From NCBI GenBank assembly GCA_958447915.1, contig CAUDCB010000001.1:5886-69885 (forward strand): a stretch of DNA of 64,000 nucleotides, in the 5' to 3' direction. Of this stretch, positions 45,701-53,055 are shown piece after piece. The translations under genes and the position numbers were made by a program. Under the pieces are notes generated by a model. The model saw only the letters and a list, made by a program, of their open reading frames with translations. It did not search any database and was not told the origin of the DNA. Position 1 is the stretch's first letter; every line of letters begins with the position of its first letter. Origin of the DNA: an uncultured Collinsella sp. Lineage in GTDB: Bacteria > Actinomycetota > Coriobacteriia > Coriobacteriales > Coriobacteriaceae.

Positions 45701-47487
45701 GCATTCTTGATGACGGAATAGGACAGACCGGCCGCGATGTCGCCCACCGTGGCGCCTTCCTTTTGCGCCTGCTTGACGCGCGAGTTCATAAAGACCGTGC
45801 AGCGGCTGCCCAGGTCGACCGGGGCCTTGGCATGAATGGCGGCATCGGCGAACGCGCGCACGTCCATGTTCATGGACACGGCGAAGCTCTCGATAAAGCT
45901 GCCGCAGCCCGACGAACAGGCCTCGTTGAGCATGATGTGCTCGATAACGCCGTCCTTGACGCGCAGGCACTTCATGTCCTGGCCGCCGATGTCCAGGATG
46001 AACTCGACGCCGGGCAGGAACGCCTTGGCGCCGCGCAGGTGCGCAACGGTCTCGATCTCGCCGGAGTCGGCCTTGAGGGCCTCGATGAGCAGCGCCTCGC
46101 CGTAGCCCGTGGTGGTCACGTGTCCGATGGTGCAGCCGGCGGGGATGTGGTTGTAGAAATCGGCCATGATGACCTTGGCCGTGCCCAGGATGTCGCCATT
46201 GTTGTTGCCGTACCAGGTGTGCAGCAGCTGGCCGTCCTCGCCCACGAGCGCGGCCTTCATGGTGGTGGAGCCGGCGTCGATGCCGATGAACACGCGGCCG
46301 GTGTAGCCGTCGAGCTTGCCCTTGGGGACGACCTCGGTGTCGTGGCGGTTCTTGAACTCAGCAAAGTCCTCGTCGGTGGCAAAGAGCGGATCCAGGCGCT
46401 CGACCTCAGCACCTTGCGTGTCGCCCAAGCTGTCGATGGCCTCGATAAGCTGCGGGAACGTGCTGAGCTTGTTGGACTCGTGCGCCATGGCGGCGCCGCT
46501 CGCCACAAACAGGTGAGCGTTTTGGGGCACGATACGGTGTTCCTCGTCCAGGTTGAGCGTGAGGTAGAAGCGGTGGCGCAGCTCGGAGAGGTACTGCAGC
46601 GGGCCGCCCAGGAAGGCGACGTTGCCGCGGATGGGACGGCCGCACGCCAGGCCCGAGATGGTCTGGGTCACAACGGCTTGGAAGATGGAGGCGGCCACAT
46701 CCTCGGGGCGGGCACCCTCGTTGAGCAGCGGCTGCACGTCAGTCTTGGCAAAGACGCCGCAGCGGCTGGCGATGGGATAGATGGTGGTGGCGTTGGCCGC
46801 GAGCTCGTTGAGGCCGCTCGCGTCGGTGTGCAGCAGGGTTGCCATCTGATCGATGAACGCGCCCGTACCGCCGGCGCAGGTGCCGTTCATGCGCTGCTCG
46901 ATGCCGTTATCAAAGTAGATGATCTTGGCGTCCTCGCCGCCCAGCTCGATGGCGACGTCGGTGGCCGGGATGAGGGTCTCGACGGCACGCTTGCTGGCGA
47001 TGACTTCCTGGACAAACTCCAGGTCGAGCCACTGGGACAGCAGCAGGCCGCCCGAACCGGTAATGGCGCAGGTCATTTGGGCCGTCGGCAGCACGGTCGC
47101 GGCACCCTCGAACAGGTCGCGGGCGCAAGCGCGGACGTCGGTGTGGTGGCGCTGGTACTTGGCGTAGACGATCTGGTTGTCGTCGTTGAGCACGGCGAGC
47201 TTGACGGTGGTGGAGCCCACGTCTATGCCCAGATGCAGGTTGCCGCGGGCGACCTCGGGGTTGAAGATCGCGCCTTCGGGGGCGTGGGCGGCGGCTACGG
47301 GCTCGGCGGCGGCGGGCTCGCTAGCAACGGACGTCTCCCCTGCCGTGTTCTTGGCATCGGCAACTGCCTCGGCAACCTTCTCGGCAGCAGCGGTCGCGGC
47401 CTTCTGCGCGGCGTCCACCACGGCGGGCGCGGCCTCGCGTGCGGCAGCGACCATGCGGTCCTTAATGCCCTCGACGAGTTTGCTCAT
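42709..47487 (-). CDS. Long 2-hydroxyacyl-CoA dehydratase activase/dehydratase-like protein (BadF/BcrA-type ATPases plus DUF2229)
   Basis: A 1592-residue protein. After an alanine-rich helical leader (about residues 1-75) come two ASKHA ATPase domains: LHLGIDVGSTTVKLAVL near 85 with TCAGGTGAFIDQM, and VFIGIDAGSTTMKAALV near 397 with EACSSGCGSF; each has a cysteine motif that could hold the shared [4Fe-4S] cluster. Next are CGRCSNNCQL near 681, the DUF2229 region, CYNCPIV near 840, and a C-terminal HgdB-like region. Activases of this type drive electrons at low potential to 2-hydroxyacyl-CoA dehydratases or benzoyl-CoA reductases. The substrate of this protein is unknown. Confidence 0.88.
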   Translation of the reverse strand: MSKLVEGIKDRMVAAAREAAPAVVDAAQKAATAAAEKVAEAVADAKNTAGETSVASEPAAAEPVAAAHAPEGAIFNPEVARGNLHLGIDVGSTTVKLAVLNDDNQIVYAKYQRHHTDVRACARDLFEGAATVLPTAQMTCAITGSGGLLLSQWLDLEFVQEVIASKRAVETLIPATDVAIELGGEDAKIIYFDNGIEQRMNGTCAGGTGAFIDQMATLLHTDASGLNELAANATTIYPIASRCGVFAKTDVQPLLNEGARPEDVAASIFQAVVTQTISGLACGRPIRGNVAFLGGPLQYLSELRHRFYLTLNLDEEHRIVPQNAHLFVASGAAMAHESNKLSTFPQLIEAIDSLGDTQGAEVERLDPLFATDEDFAEFKNRHDTEVVPKGKLDGYTGRVFIGIDAGSTTMKAALVGEDGQLLHTWYGNNNGDILGTAKVIMADFYNHIPAGCTIGHVTTTGYGEALLIEALKADSGEIETVAHLRGAKAFLPGVEFILDIGGQDMKCLRVKDGVIEHIMLNEACSSGCGSFIESFAVSMNMDVRAFADAAIHAKAPVDLGSRCTVFMNSRVKQAQKEGATVGDIAAGLSYSVIKNALFKVIKLRDPKEIGSQVIVQGGTFMSDATLRAFEQLTGVHAVRPDIAGCMGAYGAALLARDRAGADGTSTILSAEDIAHLTVTQKHVRCGRCSNNCQLTVNDFGGGRRFITGNRCEKGAGHKKQKTEAPNLFKKKNELLFNREVLSPDEAPRGTVGIPRALNMYENYPFWHAFFTRLGFSVQLSDQSSKKTYQAGIESMPSESVCYPAKMSHGHVMNLIDRDVDFIWMPCVRWERKEDPTAGNCYNCPIVMSYPTALALNIDEIREQNIEFLYPFVPYHDKTELKRRLYQVLAVDRVADAEAGRGRVRGPKITRSEVDAAVNAAFEADARFHEDIQTMGEEALKWVEDHGGHGIVLAGRPYHNDPEINHALPELISSFGFAVFTEDSLAHLVKPERPIRVVDQWMYHSRLYAVARFVTMRNDLDLIQLNSFGCGLDALTTDQVQEILEASGKIYTVLKIDEVSNLGAARIRIRSLMAALKDQEAERLAEATAAGEAYEQGDAAPVAPSTDAPAFASRKYTFEAQRESASTAWPKVPFTEQMRDEGYTILCPQMAPIHFDLVKEVFRGAGYNLKLLPSTDHDAVEAGLRYVNNDICYPSILVTGQIMEAIESGRYDLSKTAVVISQTGGGCRATNYIALIRKALRESGHPEIPVISLSAVALGEDNPGFKLTPALLKQAVYAVLFGDVMMQMLYRCRPYEATPGAANTLYEEYMARARKLAPKFNRHNYTKLCREAIRAFDTMPLVGEGTKPRVGVVGEILVKFHPTANNHVVDVIEREGCEAVVPGLLDFFLYSMSNAELQKDELGSSATTRAGMQALIKLVDWMRTPVEEMLEKSRRFEAPERIGTMADKARTVLSVCNNMGEGWLLTAEMLDLIDHGAPNIICTQPFACLPNHVVGKAVIKELRRQHPESNIVAVDYDPGASEVNQLNRIKLMISVAKENMRAGKGFKLEKVAPLAMDEVTGQMRAHDGCVSCGPASEEAVASVAERLGRGIKK

Positions 47488-47498
47488 TGTCTCTCCTC

Positions 47499-48209
47499 TT
47501 AGTTGTTGGACTCGACGGTTGCGGCGGTGTCGACCGCATCCTCGAGCTGCAAGTTCAATAGCTTCATGCCGTATTCCGGCACGTTGATATCGATGGGTTG
47601 GCCATACAGGTCACCGGGGCGCACAAAAGCGAGCACCGTCATAATGCGCGCCATGGCCTCAGGCGATTCGGTGAGCCCACGCTCAAACCAGCGCTGAATC
47701 ATGCCGACCTCGGCACTCACGACGTAGGTAACGTAGTAGTCAAAGAACGTGCCCAGCGCCAGGCCCAAAATGCCCGTCTGCGCACGCGGCACCACAGCCT
47801 CACGCGCGGTGTCGATAATCCTTTTAATGAAGGCCTGGTCGCCGCCCGGACCCAGCAACGCACCGATTAAGTCGCGGTTGGCCGCAAGATAACGCAGCAA
47901 ATCAACCGAACCGGGCGCCGGCTCGAGCTCATCGATGTTGTGATAGAGATCGGGCAGCTGAGCTGCGGTGATGAGTTCAATGCGCTCACGGATCTCGGCC
48001 AGCAAGCCGTCCTCGATTTGATTGATAAAGTCGGGGATATCGCGGTAGTGCGAATAGAACGTGCGGCGCGTAAGGCCGGCACGCTCGGTGAGCGACGCGA
48101 CGTTAATGCGCGAAAGGTCGCCGCTTTCGGCAAGCTCGCTGGCAAGTGCCTGGCGAAGGGCACGCTGCGAGCGAAGGGACCGGCGATCGCATTTCTCGAG
48201 CTGGGACAA
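47499..48209 (-). CDS. TetR family transcriptional regulator
   Basis: 236 residues starting from TTG at 48209, with AGGAGG five bases before it, which makes the start firm. The N-terminal helix-turn-helix has LTERAGLTRRTFYSHYRDIPD. The C-terminal ligand domain is not similar to any TetR type I can name. The stop lies 11 nt before the ATG of the dehydratase/activase gene, so both are probably transcribed together and the regulator most likely controls its own operon in response to an acyl-CoA or similar compound. The last point is inference. Confidence 0.88.
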   Translation of the reverse strand: MSQLEKCDRRSLRSQRALRQALASELAESGDLSRINVASLTERAGLTRRTFYSHYRDIPDFINQIEDGLLAEIRERIELITAAQLPDLYHNIDELEPAPGSVDLLRYLAANRDLIGALLGPGGDQAFIKRIIDTAREAVVPRAQTGILGLALGTFFDYYVTYVVSAEVGMIQRWFERGLTESPEAMARIMTVLAFVRPGDLYGQPIDINVPEYGMKLLNLQLEDAVDTAATVESNN

Positions 48210-48301
48210 GCGTCCTCCTTGTTACTCAACCTGTGCGCTATTGCACAGTGCGAGTATTATTGCACACCGTGTGTATCAACACGTAAAGGCAATATTTGGG
48301 A

Positions 48302-48330
48302 TGTGATAAAGGGACAGCCCCTTTGTCACA
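48302..48330. repeat. GGGACAG-type hairpin repeat (abuts HAD stop)
   Basis: TGTGATAAAGG (48302-48312) and CCTTTGTCACA (48320-48330), 11-bp arms with one mismatch, around GACAGCC. The right arm ends at the base beside the TAA stop (48331-48333) of the HAD gene. The +strand centre reads GGGACAG. Confidence 0.7.
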
Positions 48331-49188
48331 TTATTCGATGACGGTGCGGGAGTTTTGCTTGTGCATGGTGGCGAGCATGTGCTTGGGGACAGCATGAGTC
48401 GCGCAGCTGCCGATGATCGCACTTGCGGCGGCCCTGGCGACATCGCTGCCGTTTTTGGTGGCGTAGCTGTGGCGGAAGCGCTTGAGCATGGCGATGTCGT
48501 TGCCGCCATCGCCGTAGACCGCGACCTCGTCCTCGGCAATACCGTAGTAGCCCGCCAGCCAGGCAACACTCTCGCCCTTGTTGCACGCCACGTCTGTGAT
48601 CTCGAACATCACCGGGTCGAACGGCGCGTTGACCACACGGTCCGAGCGCTCGGCAAGATACGCCTTAAGGTCGCGCTCCAGCTCGGGCGAGATCACGCGG
48701 CAGTTGATCTTGCACACATCGTGACGCAAGATGTCGCCGATCGACTGGTCGAAATACTGCTCCTCGTGATACCCGCCACGCGCACGCATGCCACGCATCA
48801 CAATGCGCTTGATGGGACTGTCCTTTTTAAAGCCCGCCTGGTGCATCTCGAACGAACCGCTTGAGAACATACCGTCGGGCGTGGAACAGTCAAAGCAAAT
48901 ATCCGGAAACTCCTTGAGCAGCTCCTCGGTGATCTGCGGGTCGATGGTCCAGGTCTTGAGCACCTCGCCATGGCTGTCGCGCACGATGGACCCGTTGGAG
49001 CAGCAGGCGTCAAGCGCCAGGCCCGTAAAGCCATGCTCGCCGATCGGCAGCGTCGAGCGTCCGGTCGCGGGAACCACATGCAGGCCAGCCTCGGTTAGCT
49101 CGCGAATGGCGCGGCGGATGGTCCCATCCGCCTCATGCAGGGCGTTCAGCAGCGTTCCGTCTAAGTCACTCGCAAACATCTTGATCAT
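48331..49188 (-). CDS. Cof-type HAD-IIB hydrolase
   Basis: 285 residues. Motif I FASDLDGTLL, motif II VVPATGRST, a cap domain in the middle, and motif IV AVYGDGGNDIAMLKRF near residue 225. Cof-type phosphatases act on sugar phosphates or pyridoxal phosphate; this one is unassigned. It follows glnB on the same strand with a hairpin terminator between, so it is probably transcribed on its own. Confidence 0.88.
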   Translation of the reverse strand: MIKMFASDLDGTLLNALHEADGTIRRAIRELTEAGLHVVPATGRSTLPIGEHGFTGLALDACCSNGSIVRDSHGEVLKTWTIDPQITEELLKEFPDICFDCSTPDGMFSSGSFEMHQAGFKKDSPIKRIVMRGMRARGGYHEEQYFDQSIGDILRHDVCKINCRVISPELERDLKAYLAERSDRVVNAPFDPVMFEITDVACNKGESVAWLAGYYGIAEDEVAVYGDGGNDIAMLKRFRHSYATKNGSDVARAAASAIIGSCATHAVPKHMLATMHKQNSRTVIE

Positions 49189-49229
49189 GGGCGTGCCTCT
49201 CCTTCGTCTGCACGATATTGTAGACGAGA

Positions 49230-49259
49230 ACGGGCGCGCCCCAAGAGAGGCACGCCCGT
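49230..49259 (-). terminator. Hairpin terminator after glnB
   Basis: ACGGGCGCGCC (49230-49240) and GGCACGCCCGT (49249-49259), 11-bp stem with one G-U wobble; on the minus strand followed by TCTCGTC. 16 nt past the glnB stop. Confidence 0.65.
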
Positions 49260-49275
49260 CAGGCGAAAGATTGTC

Positions 49276-49614
49276 CTACACCGCGGCGGGGCCGTGTTCG
49301 CCGGTGCGGATGCGGATGACTTCCTCAACCGGCTCGACCCAGATTTTGCCGTCGCCGACGGCTCCGGTGCGTGCGGCGTTGCAGATAATCTCGACAATGC
49401 CGTCGACGTGCTCGTCGGCGCAGATGAGGGTGAACTGCACCTTAGGGATCATGTTGACAAGCAACTCGTTGCCGCGCACGTATTCCTTCCAGCCATGCTG
49501 TGCGCCGCAGCCCTGCACCTGGTTGATAGTCATGCCACGAACATCGGCAGCAAACAGCGCGTCTTTAAGAACCTCAAGCTTCTCGGCGCGAACGACCGCC
49601 GTAATCTTCTTCAT
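49276..49614 (-). CDS. glnB: Nitrogen regulatory protein P-II
   Basis: 112 residues, the standard length, with the P-II opening MKKITAVVRAEKLEVLKDAL and the C-terminal VGDGKIWVEPVEEVIRIRTG. In the T-loop the usual Tyr51 is replaced by Leu (GNELLVNMIP), so uridylylation as in E. coli is not possible; Tyr45 is present. P-II proteins bind ATP, ADP and 2-oxoglutarate and plug the ammonium channel. amtB lies 156 nt upstream on the same strand, with a large palindrome in between, which fits an amtB-glnB unit. Confidence 0.93.
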   Translation of the reverse strand: MKKITAVVRAEKLEVLKDALFAADVRGMTINQVQGCGAQHGWKEYVRGNELLVNMIPKVQFTLICADEHVDGIVEIICNAARTGAVGDGKIWVEPVEEVIRIRTGEHGPAAV

Positions 49615-49661
49615 AGTGAATTCCTCTCTTTAATAAAGAAATGAACCGCCCATTCATGTGG

Positions 49662-49767
49662 CACGGGTTTTCCAGGTGCCCGAGATTGCCCCGAAAGAGG
49701 AGCGCCGCGTACTTTGGTACGCAAGCGACGGTTTGAGGGGCAAGGTCGGGTGCCTGGGAAAGCCGTG
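49662..49767. repeat. 106-bp palindrome between amtB and glnB
   Basis: Arms 49662-49692 (CACGGGTTTTCCAGGTGCCC...) and 49737-49767 match at 25 of 31 paired positions. The centre holds a further perfect hairpin GCGTAC-TTTG-GTACGC (49707-49722). It begins 3 nt after the amtB stop. It could reduce read-through into glnB or stabilise the amtB mRNA end. Confidence 0.75.
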
Positions 49768-49770
49768 CTG

Positions 49771-51048
49771 CTAATCGAGTCCGGAGAACGAAGGGTAGGC
49801 GCTCTCGCCGTGTTGACTTGCATCCAGGCCCAGCGCCTCGTCGGCCTCGTCCACGCGCAGGCTGCCGTGGAACAGCGCCTTGACCAGCGCGGCGATCACC
49901 AAGTCGAGCACCAGCACAATGGCGACCGTCACCACAATGCCCAAAATCTGCGAGACGAGCAGCGACACGTCGCCCGTGTAGAACAGGCCACCCTTACCGG
50001 TCCACGAGAGCTCCGGCACGCAAAACAGACCCGTGAGCACGCCGCCCAAGATGCCGCCGATGCCGTGGCAGCCAAACGCGTCGAGCGCATCGTCGTAGCC
50101 GAACTTGGTCTTAAGATGGCTGATAGCCAGGTAGCAGACGGGCGATACGATCAGGCCCATGACCAGCGCTGCCCACGGTTCGACAAAGCCCGCGCCCGGC
50201 GTGACCACCACAAGGCCCGCAACCAAACCGGTGCTGGCACCCACCAGCGTGGGACGACCGGTGTGCACGCGCTCAACGGCGAGCCACGAGACCATGCCCG
50301 CCGCGCTGGCCGTCACGGTGTTGAGGATGGCAAGCGCCGCCACGGCGTCGGCCTTAAACTCGCTGCCGCCGTTAAAGCCAAACCAGCCAAACCAAAGCAG
50401 CCCGGCGCCCAGCGCCACAAACGGCACGTTATGCGGACGGTAGCTCACCATGCCAAAGCCGCGACGACGGCCGAGCATTAAGCAGAGAATCAGGCCCGTC
50501 AGACCGGACGAAATGTGCACCACGTCACCGCCGGCAAAGTCGAGCGCGCCGATGATGTCGCCGATAAAGGAGCCCTCGCCGCCCCAGACCATGTGGGCAA
50601 GCGGCGCATAGACCACAAGCAGCCAAATGCCCAGGAAGGCCGTCATGGCGCCAAACTTAACGCGGCCGGCCAGGCTGCCCGTGACGATAGCGGCCGTGAT
50701 CATGGCAAACGCCATCTGGAAGGCGATGTTGATGATCTGAGGGTAGACGGCACCGTCCGCAGCATTGCCCTCAGCCGCCTGCAGTACTTGGTTGAGCACC
50801 GGCAGGCACAGCAGCTGGTCAAGGCCTCCAATAAACGGGCTCGAGCCATCGCCGCCGTAGGCCAGCGACCAGCCGGCGACAATCCACAGCACACCGACCA
50901 GACCAATGGCTCCAAAGCACATAAGCATGGTGTTGATGACATTTTTGCGCCTGGACAGGCCACCATAGAAAAACGCCAGACCCGGTGTCATTAAAAACAC
51001 GAGCATGGTGCAGATGAGCATAAACGTTGTCGATCCCGTATCGTACAT
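49771..51048 (-). CDS. amtB: Ammonium transporter
   Basis: 425 residues, eleven helices expected. Family features include FYGGLSRRKNVINTM after the first helix, FQMAFAMITAAI with the phenylalanine gate region, GGDVVHISSGLTGL (pore histidine 1 region), and ECVHTGRP... followed by GCHGIGGILGGVLTG (pore histidine 2). The start at 51048 has AAGGGAG 5 nt upstream; an in-frame extension to 51237 is not conserved. It transports ammonium or ammonia and is regulated by GlnB at the membrane. Confidence 0.94.
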   Translation of the reverse strand: MYDTGSTTFMLICTMLVFLMTPGLAFFYGGLSRRKNVINTMLMCFGAIGLVGVLWIVAGWSLAYGGDGSSPFIGGLDQLLCLPVLNQVLQAAEGNAADGAVYPQIINIAFQMAFAMITAAIVTGSLAGRVKFGAMTAFLGIWLLVVYAPLAHMVWGGEGSFIGDIIGALDFAGGDVVHISSGLTGLILCLMLGRRRGFGMVSYRPHNVPFVALGAGLLWFGWFGFNGGSEFKADAVAALAILNTVTASAAGMVSWLAVERVHTGRPTLVGASTGLVAGLVVVTPGAGFVEPWAALVMGLIVSPVCYLAISHLKTKFGYDDALDAFGCHGIGGILGGVLTGLFCVPELSWTGKGGLFYTGDVSLLVSQILGIVVTVAIVLVLDLVIAALVKALFHGSLRVDEADEALGLDASQHGESAYPSFSGLD

Positions 51049-51246
51049 TCGCTCTCCCTTGGTCGCATGAACGTTGTCGGCGCCCATAATGCGGCCGAGG
51101 GGCAACTGGTGTAGACCAGATACGGCGTTGTTAAACGCGACGTTGTCGAATGGAAACGGTGCCGCAATCTTGGAAACGGCGCGGCAACGGGCGCGAAACG
51201 AACGGGAAATAAGCGAGCAAGGGGGCCGTGAGTGCACCCGTCCCGA

Positions 51247-52266
51247 CTAGCGCCGGAACAGCTCGTGGGCGCGGTCGCGGAGATTAGTTGCTCGAATGAC
51301 ACCTTCGTAGCGGTTGATGCGCAGGCGCGGGAAGGCATTGAAGAAACGCAGGTCGCGGCGGCTGAGTGACACACTCGGCACCGGACGGCTCATGCGCCTA
51401 CCGGCACGGAGACGGGCGAGCGACGGATGAGGCACGCTCGGCGCGGCATCGGCCACACGGCGGGCGGCAAGCGCCAGGCCGCGAGCACCATCCGCGATAA
51501 ACGTCGGCATCGAAGCCTTCTCGCGCAGGGCATCGAGCGCGGCGTCACCCAGCTCGGCCAGCCACGCGTTAACGGCACGGCTACGGATGTGCGTCTGTGC
51601 CACCGAGTCAATCGTAGAATCGGGAATACGTTCGAGCATTGAATCCGAGGCATCGGCAAGCGACTCGTTGATGCGGTCGGCAAGGTCGGCGCGCACGCGC
51701 TCCAGCTGATCGGACAGACGCCGCCAGCTCGTCAACGAGCACACCGCGTCAACCATCATCGCGACCGCGACGATAAAGGCGGACAACCGCACAATCAGCA
51801 CCGGCAGATGGCCAAGCAGCCCCAGCAATGCCGGCTCCACTAAGCGGCAAATACACAACGCACCCAAGCCAAACGCGCAGGCCCAGTACAGACAGATGCG
51901 TCCGTGCAAATTAAACGGCAGGTGCGAGTAATCCCAAAAGCGCGCGCCTGTTGTTTTTTCCAACAGCACACCAACACTGTATTCGATCACGCTGCATACG
52001 AGCGCTGCAGCGACAAACTGGCTCGAGGCATCCGGAATCCCGCGCAGCAGCAGCCAGCAGGCAATGCCGCCCGCGCCATAGATGGGGCAGCACGGCCCCA
52101 GCAAAAAGCCACTGTTGGCAAATCGTCCGTGATTGAGCATGGCGCATACTGTCGACTCCCATGCCCAACCGCAAAACCCGTAAAAGGCAAACGAGAGCAC
52201 CAGTGCCGAGAGCGGACAGGCGGCAAGCGTCGCGCCGCCAAACGCCATATCAATCGCGGTCCCCAC
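51247..52266 (-). CDS. CmpB-like putative ABC-transporter type IV membrane protein
   Basis: 339 residues from GTG at 52266 (AGGAGG 8 nt upstream). The first half has five hydrophobic helices with FYGFCGWAWESTVCAM and GPCCPIYGAGG, plus FWDYSHLPFNLHGRICL, the features of the CmpB/YP... putative ABC-transporter type IV family (PF06541). The C-terminal 150 residues are helical and positively charged and are not in the family core. It begins 3 nt after the HD gene stop, so the pair is translated together. Function unknown. Confidence 0.8.
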   Translation of the reverse strand: MGTAIDMAFGGATLAACPLSALVLSFAFYGFCGWAWESTVCAMLNHGRFANSGFLLGPCCPIYGAGGIACWLLLRGIPDASSQFVAAALVCSVIEYSVGVLLEKTTGARFWDYSHLPFNLHGRICLYWACAFGLGALCICRLVEPALLGLLGHLPVLIVRLSAFIVAVAMMVDAVCSLTSWRRLSDQLERVRADLADRINESLADASDSMLERIPDSTIDSVAQTHIRSRAVNAWLAELGDAALDALREKASMPTFIADGARGLALAARRVADAAPSVPHPSLARLRAGRRMSRPVPSVSLSRRDLRFFNAFPRLRINRYEGVIRATNLRDRAHELFRR

Positions 52267-52269
52267 CGT

Positions 52270-52827
52270 CTACCCCCTCCTCTTTTCGCTCGAATCTTTG
52301 CTCGAGCCGTCACTCGAGCCCTCGTTCAAATCGTTCGCGCCGCCTTTGCGCGGCAGACGGCCGGCGACCGTCTCGCGCAGCGCGCACCACTTATCGGCCA
52401 GGCATACAATCCATGCCTCACGACACGTCGGCGGCACCGGCACCAGCGGAAACATATGCCGCACGATAATATTCCGCTCGCGCGGCGTCAGCTCAAAATC
52501 TTCCTCGGCACGCGCCAGGGCAAAAAATGGATGCCGAAATCCGTGCAGTCGATGGCTCGGGTCGGGGTCGTGCCAATCGTAGAGAAAGTAGTCGTGTAAC
52601 AGGGCTCCGCGCAGCAGCGAGACGCGATCGACCGAGACACCGACGCGGCCCAGGTGCTCGGCAAAGGACAGACTTGCCCGCGCCACCGAGGTCACATGCG
52701 CATACACCGTCACATCGCCATGCTGGATAAACTCGCGCGTCAGGTCCAGGCGGCCCGCCTGTGCCAGTTGACGGGCAGCATGGTCTACTTCGCACGCGAT
52801 TTTCTCGGCGCGAACGACATCGGACAT
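52270..52827 (-). CDS. HD-domain hydrolase
   Basis: 185 residues. The HD motif is LLRGALLHDYFLYDWHD, with a later histidine in LHGFRHPFF and an aspartate in VCLADKWCAL, the pattern of small HD metal-phosphohydrolases. The tail is rich in Ser, Asp and Lys. Start at 52827 has GGAAGGAG upstream. The partner gene starts 3 nt after the stop. Substrate unknown. Confidence 0.85.
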   Translation of the reverse strand: MSDVVRAEKIACEVDHAARQLAQAGRLDLTREFIQHGDVTVYAHVTSVARASLSFAEHLGRVGVSVDRVSLLRGALLHDYFLYDWHDPDPSHRLHGFRHPFFALARAEEDFELTPRERNIIVRHMFPLVPVPPTCREAWIVCLADKWCALRETVAGRLPRKGGANDLNEGSSDGSSKDSSEKRRG

Positions 52828-53055
52828 GCTGTCTCCTTCCAGCGACTCACGGCGACAAGCCACGGCCTGTGCACAATCGATAAAAACATCATGGAACACA
52901 TCAGTATGGCATCGGACAAAACGTTTTGCCCCACCAGTTGGCGAATTACCGCGCCGCCGTCACATATCAAACGCCAAAATGTGCGAGACTGTCTTGTGCA
53001 ATTGTGCCGGCCGAGGGAGTGCCGGCGCACGATTCGCATGGAGTAACCCACAACG

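Noticed and set aside
42793..47502. A 1569-codon open frame on the plus strand
   Set aside because: It is antisense to the dehydratase/activase gene and in phase with it; the frame is open because of GC-rich codon use. It has no domain similarity or ribosome site.
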